In this document: in pieces, positions 63,801 to 64,000 of the stretch | Layout: each line of letters opens with the position of its first letter | Position numbering within the stretch: the stretch's first letter is position 1 | From: Selaginella moellendorffii | Taxonomy: Eukaryota > Streptophyta > Lycopodiopsida > Selaginellales > Selaginellaceae | DNA: 64,000 bases | Reading direction: 5' to 3' | NCBI RefSeq assembly: GCF_000143415.4 | Contig: NW_003314343.1 | Coordinates: 434,813 to 498,812, forward strand | Program-made: the position numbers and the translations under genes | The notes under the pieces: model-generated | The model's database searches: none | The model's input: the letters and a program-made list of their open reading frames with translations, nothing else | What the model was told of the DNA's origin: nothing

Positions 63801-64000
63801 GCAGCAGCCGCCGCCGCCGCTGCTTCCTCCATCCCCGGCCCTGTGGCACTCAACGGTGCCGCCACTGCTACTCCTGGTCCTGGCGGAGGTTCGCCGGCTT
63901 GTTAAGGAGGCCATGGGCTTTTGTGGTGGATCTAGCAAAGCTGTGAGAGATCATGAATCTTTTTATTCTCTTGCTGCTGCTGTTTCGTCCTCTATTTCAA
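60827..64000 (+). repeat. 316-bp exon-intron tandem array, right part (continues beyond window)
   Basis: Exon starts at 60998, 61314, 61630, 61946, 62262 and 62578, then after a disturbed stretch at about 63053 (partial), 63369 and 63685. The spacing is again 316 bp. Several units have lost the canonical acceptor (cag changed to caa at 62262, 62578 and 63685, and to gaa at 61314), which would shift splicing by two bases. Stops occur in several exons (61066, 61398, 61688, 62346, 62661). The array runs off the right end of the window. Confidence 0.85.
62878..63072 (-). repeat. Inverted copy of a unit junction inside the array
   Basis: The reverse complement of this stretch matches 62470-62650, sharing private variants (ttacggaggcgatgggctgtt, atttcgtcctctatttcaaag, gttaggatttc). 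The forward array resumes at about 63068 with 'cactgtcaagcgctcac'. Confidence 0.88.

Noticed and set aside
54822..63938. About fifteen minus frames of 76 codons, one in nearly every array unit, rich in Cys/Ser/Gly
   Set aside because: They begin at TTG, not ATG, and stay open because CAG-to-TAG changes on the plus strand are harmless in this frame. No upstream signals; treated as shadows.

Overview
The window is nuclear DNA of a land plant with very short introns. Most introns are about 47-65 bp with GT..AG ends. The gene families are plant-typical: a homeobox-DDT RLT protein, a Di19 zinc finger, a MUR3-type GT47 and PDR/ABCG transporter pieces. Interstitial telomere tracts are of the CCCTAAA type. 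Compact genes with tiny introns, mixed with Ty3/gypsy elements, suggest a lycophyte such as Selaginella. This is inferred from style and was not checked against any database.

Layout. 1-5.3 kb: tandem composite repeats built from three modules. Module A is a coiled-coil/proline-rich exon, B is the 3' part of the same gene, and C is a reverse-oriented exon of a PWP2-like WD40 gene, with CCCTAAA tracts at the joints. 5.3-9.9 kb: a scrap yard with a PWP2 C-terminal fragment, a truncated LTR, a 0.75-kb inverted repeat, a mini-exon array, a PDR transporter fragment and an aspartic-protease-like N-terminus. 10.7-18.5 kb: four ordinary genes, namely a diacylglycerol-lipase-like gene (+), Di19 (-), a cysteine-rich zinc-finger gene (-) and an ASCH+DUF4186 gene (+). 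19.1-23.9 kb: a very AT-rich block with what looks like a decayed LTR pair. 23.9-24.7 kb: a decayed partial copy of the ASCH gene. 25.2-27.1 kb: a GT47 gene. 28.8-34.8 kb: an 18-exon RLT (ISWI-partner) gene. 34.9-39.8 kb: PWP2 pseudogene pieces around the most intact member of the coiled-coil/membrane family. 40.0-47.5 kb: a nearly intact chromodomain Ty3/gypsy element. 47.5-54.7 kb: composite repeats again, holding a solo LTR with a perfect 5-bp target duplication. 54.7-64 kb: a 316-bp tandem array interrupted by a 5'-truncated second copy of the gypsy element.

Three points stand out. (1) The gypsy pol gene carries two small spliceosomal-type introns present in both copies, and the first separates the second catalytic Asp of integrase from the catalytic Glu. 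(2) The 316-bp array is an exon-intron array: each unit is an 86-codon phase-0 exon plus a 58-bp intron, and an in-frame ATG with a hydrophobic leader lies inside each intron. (3) One locus at 36.4-37.6 kb looks like the least damaged relative of the coiled-coil module. Together with PWP2 it was amplified, and telomere-like tracts sit repeatedly at the same joints.

Exon coordinates were derived by hand from splice signals and reading-frame continuity. Where all phases close (Di19, zinc finger, ASCH-DUF4186, RLT, GT47, spliced gypsy pol) they are fairly reliable. For the lipase two junctions remain unresolved.
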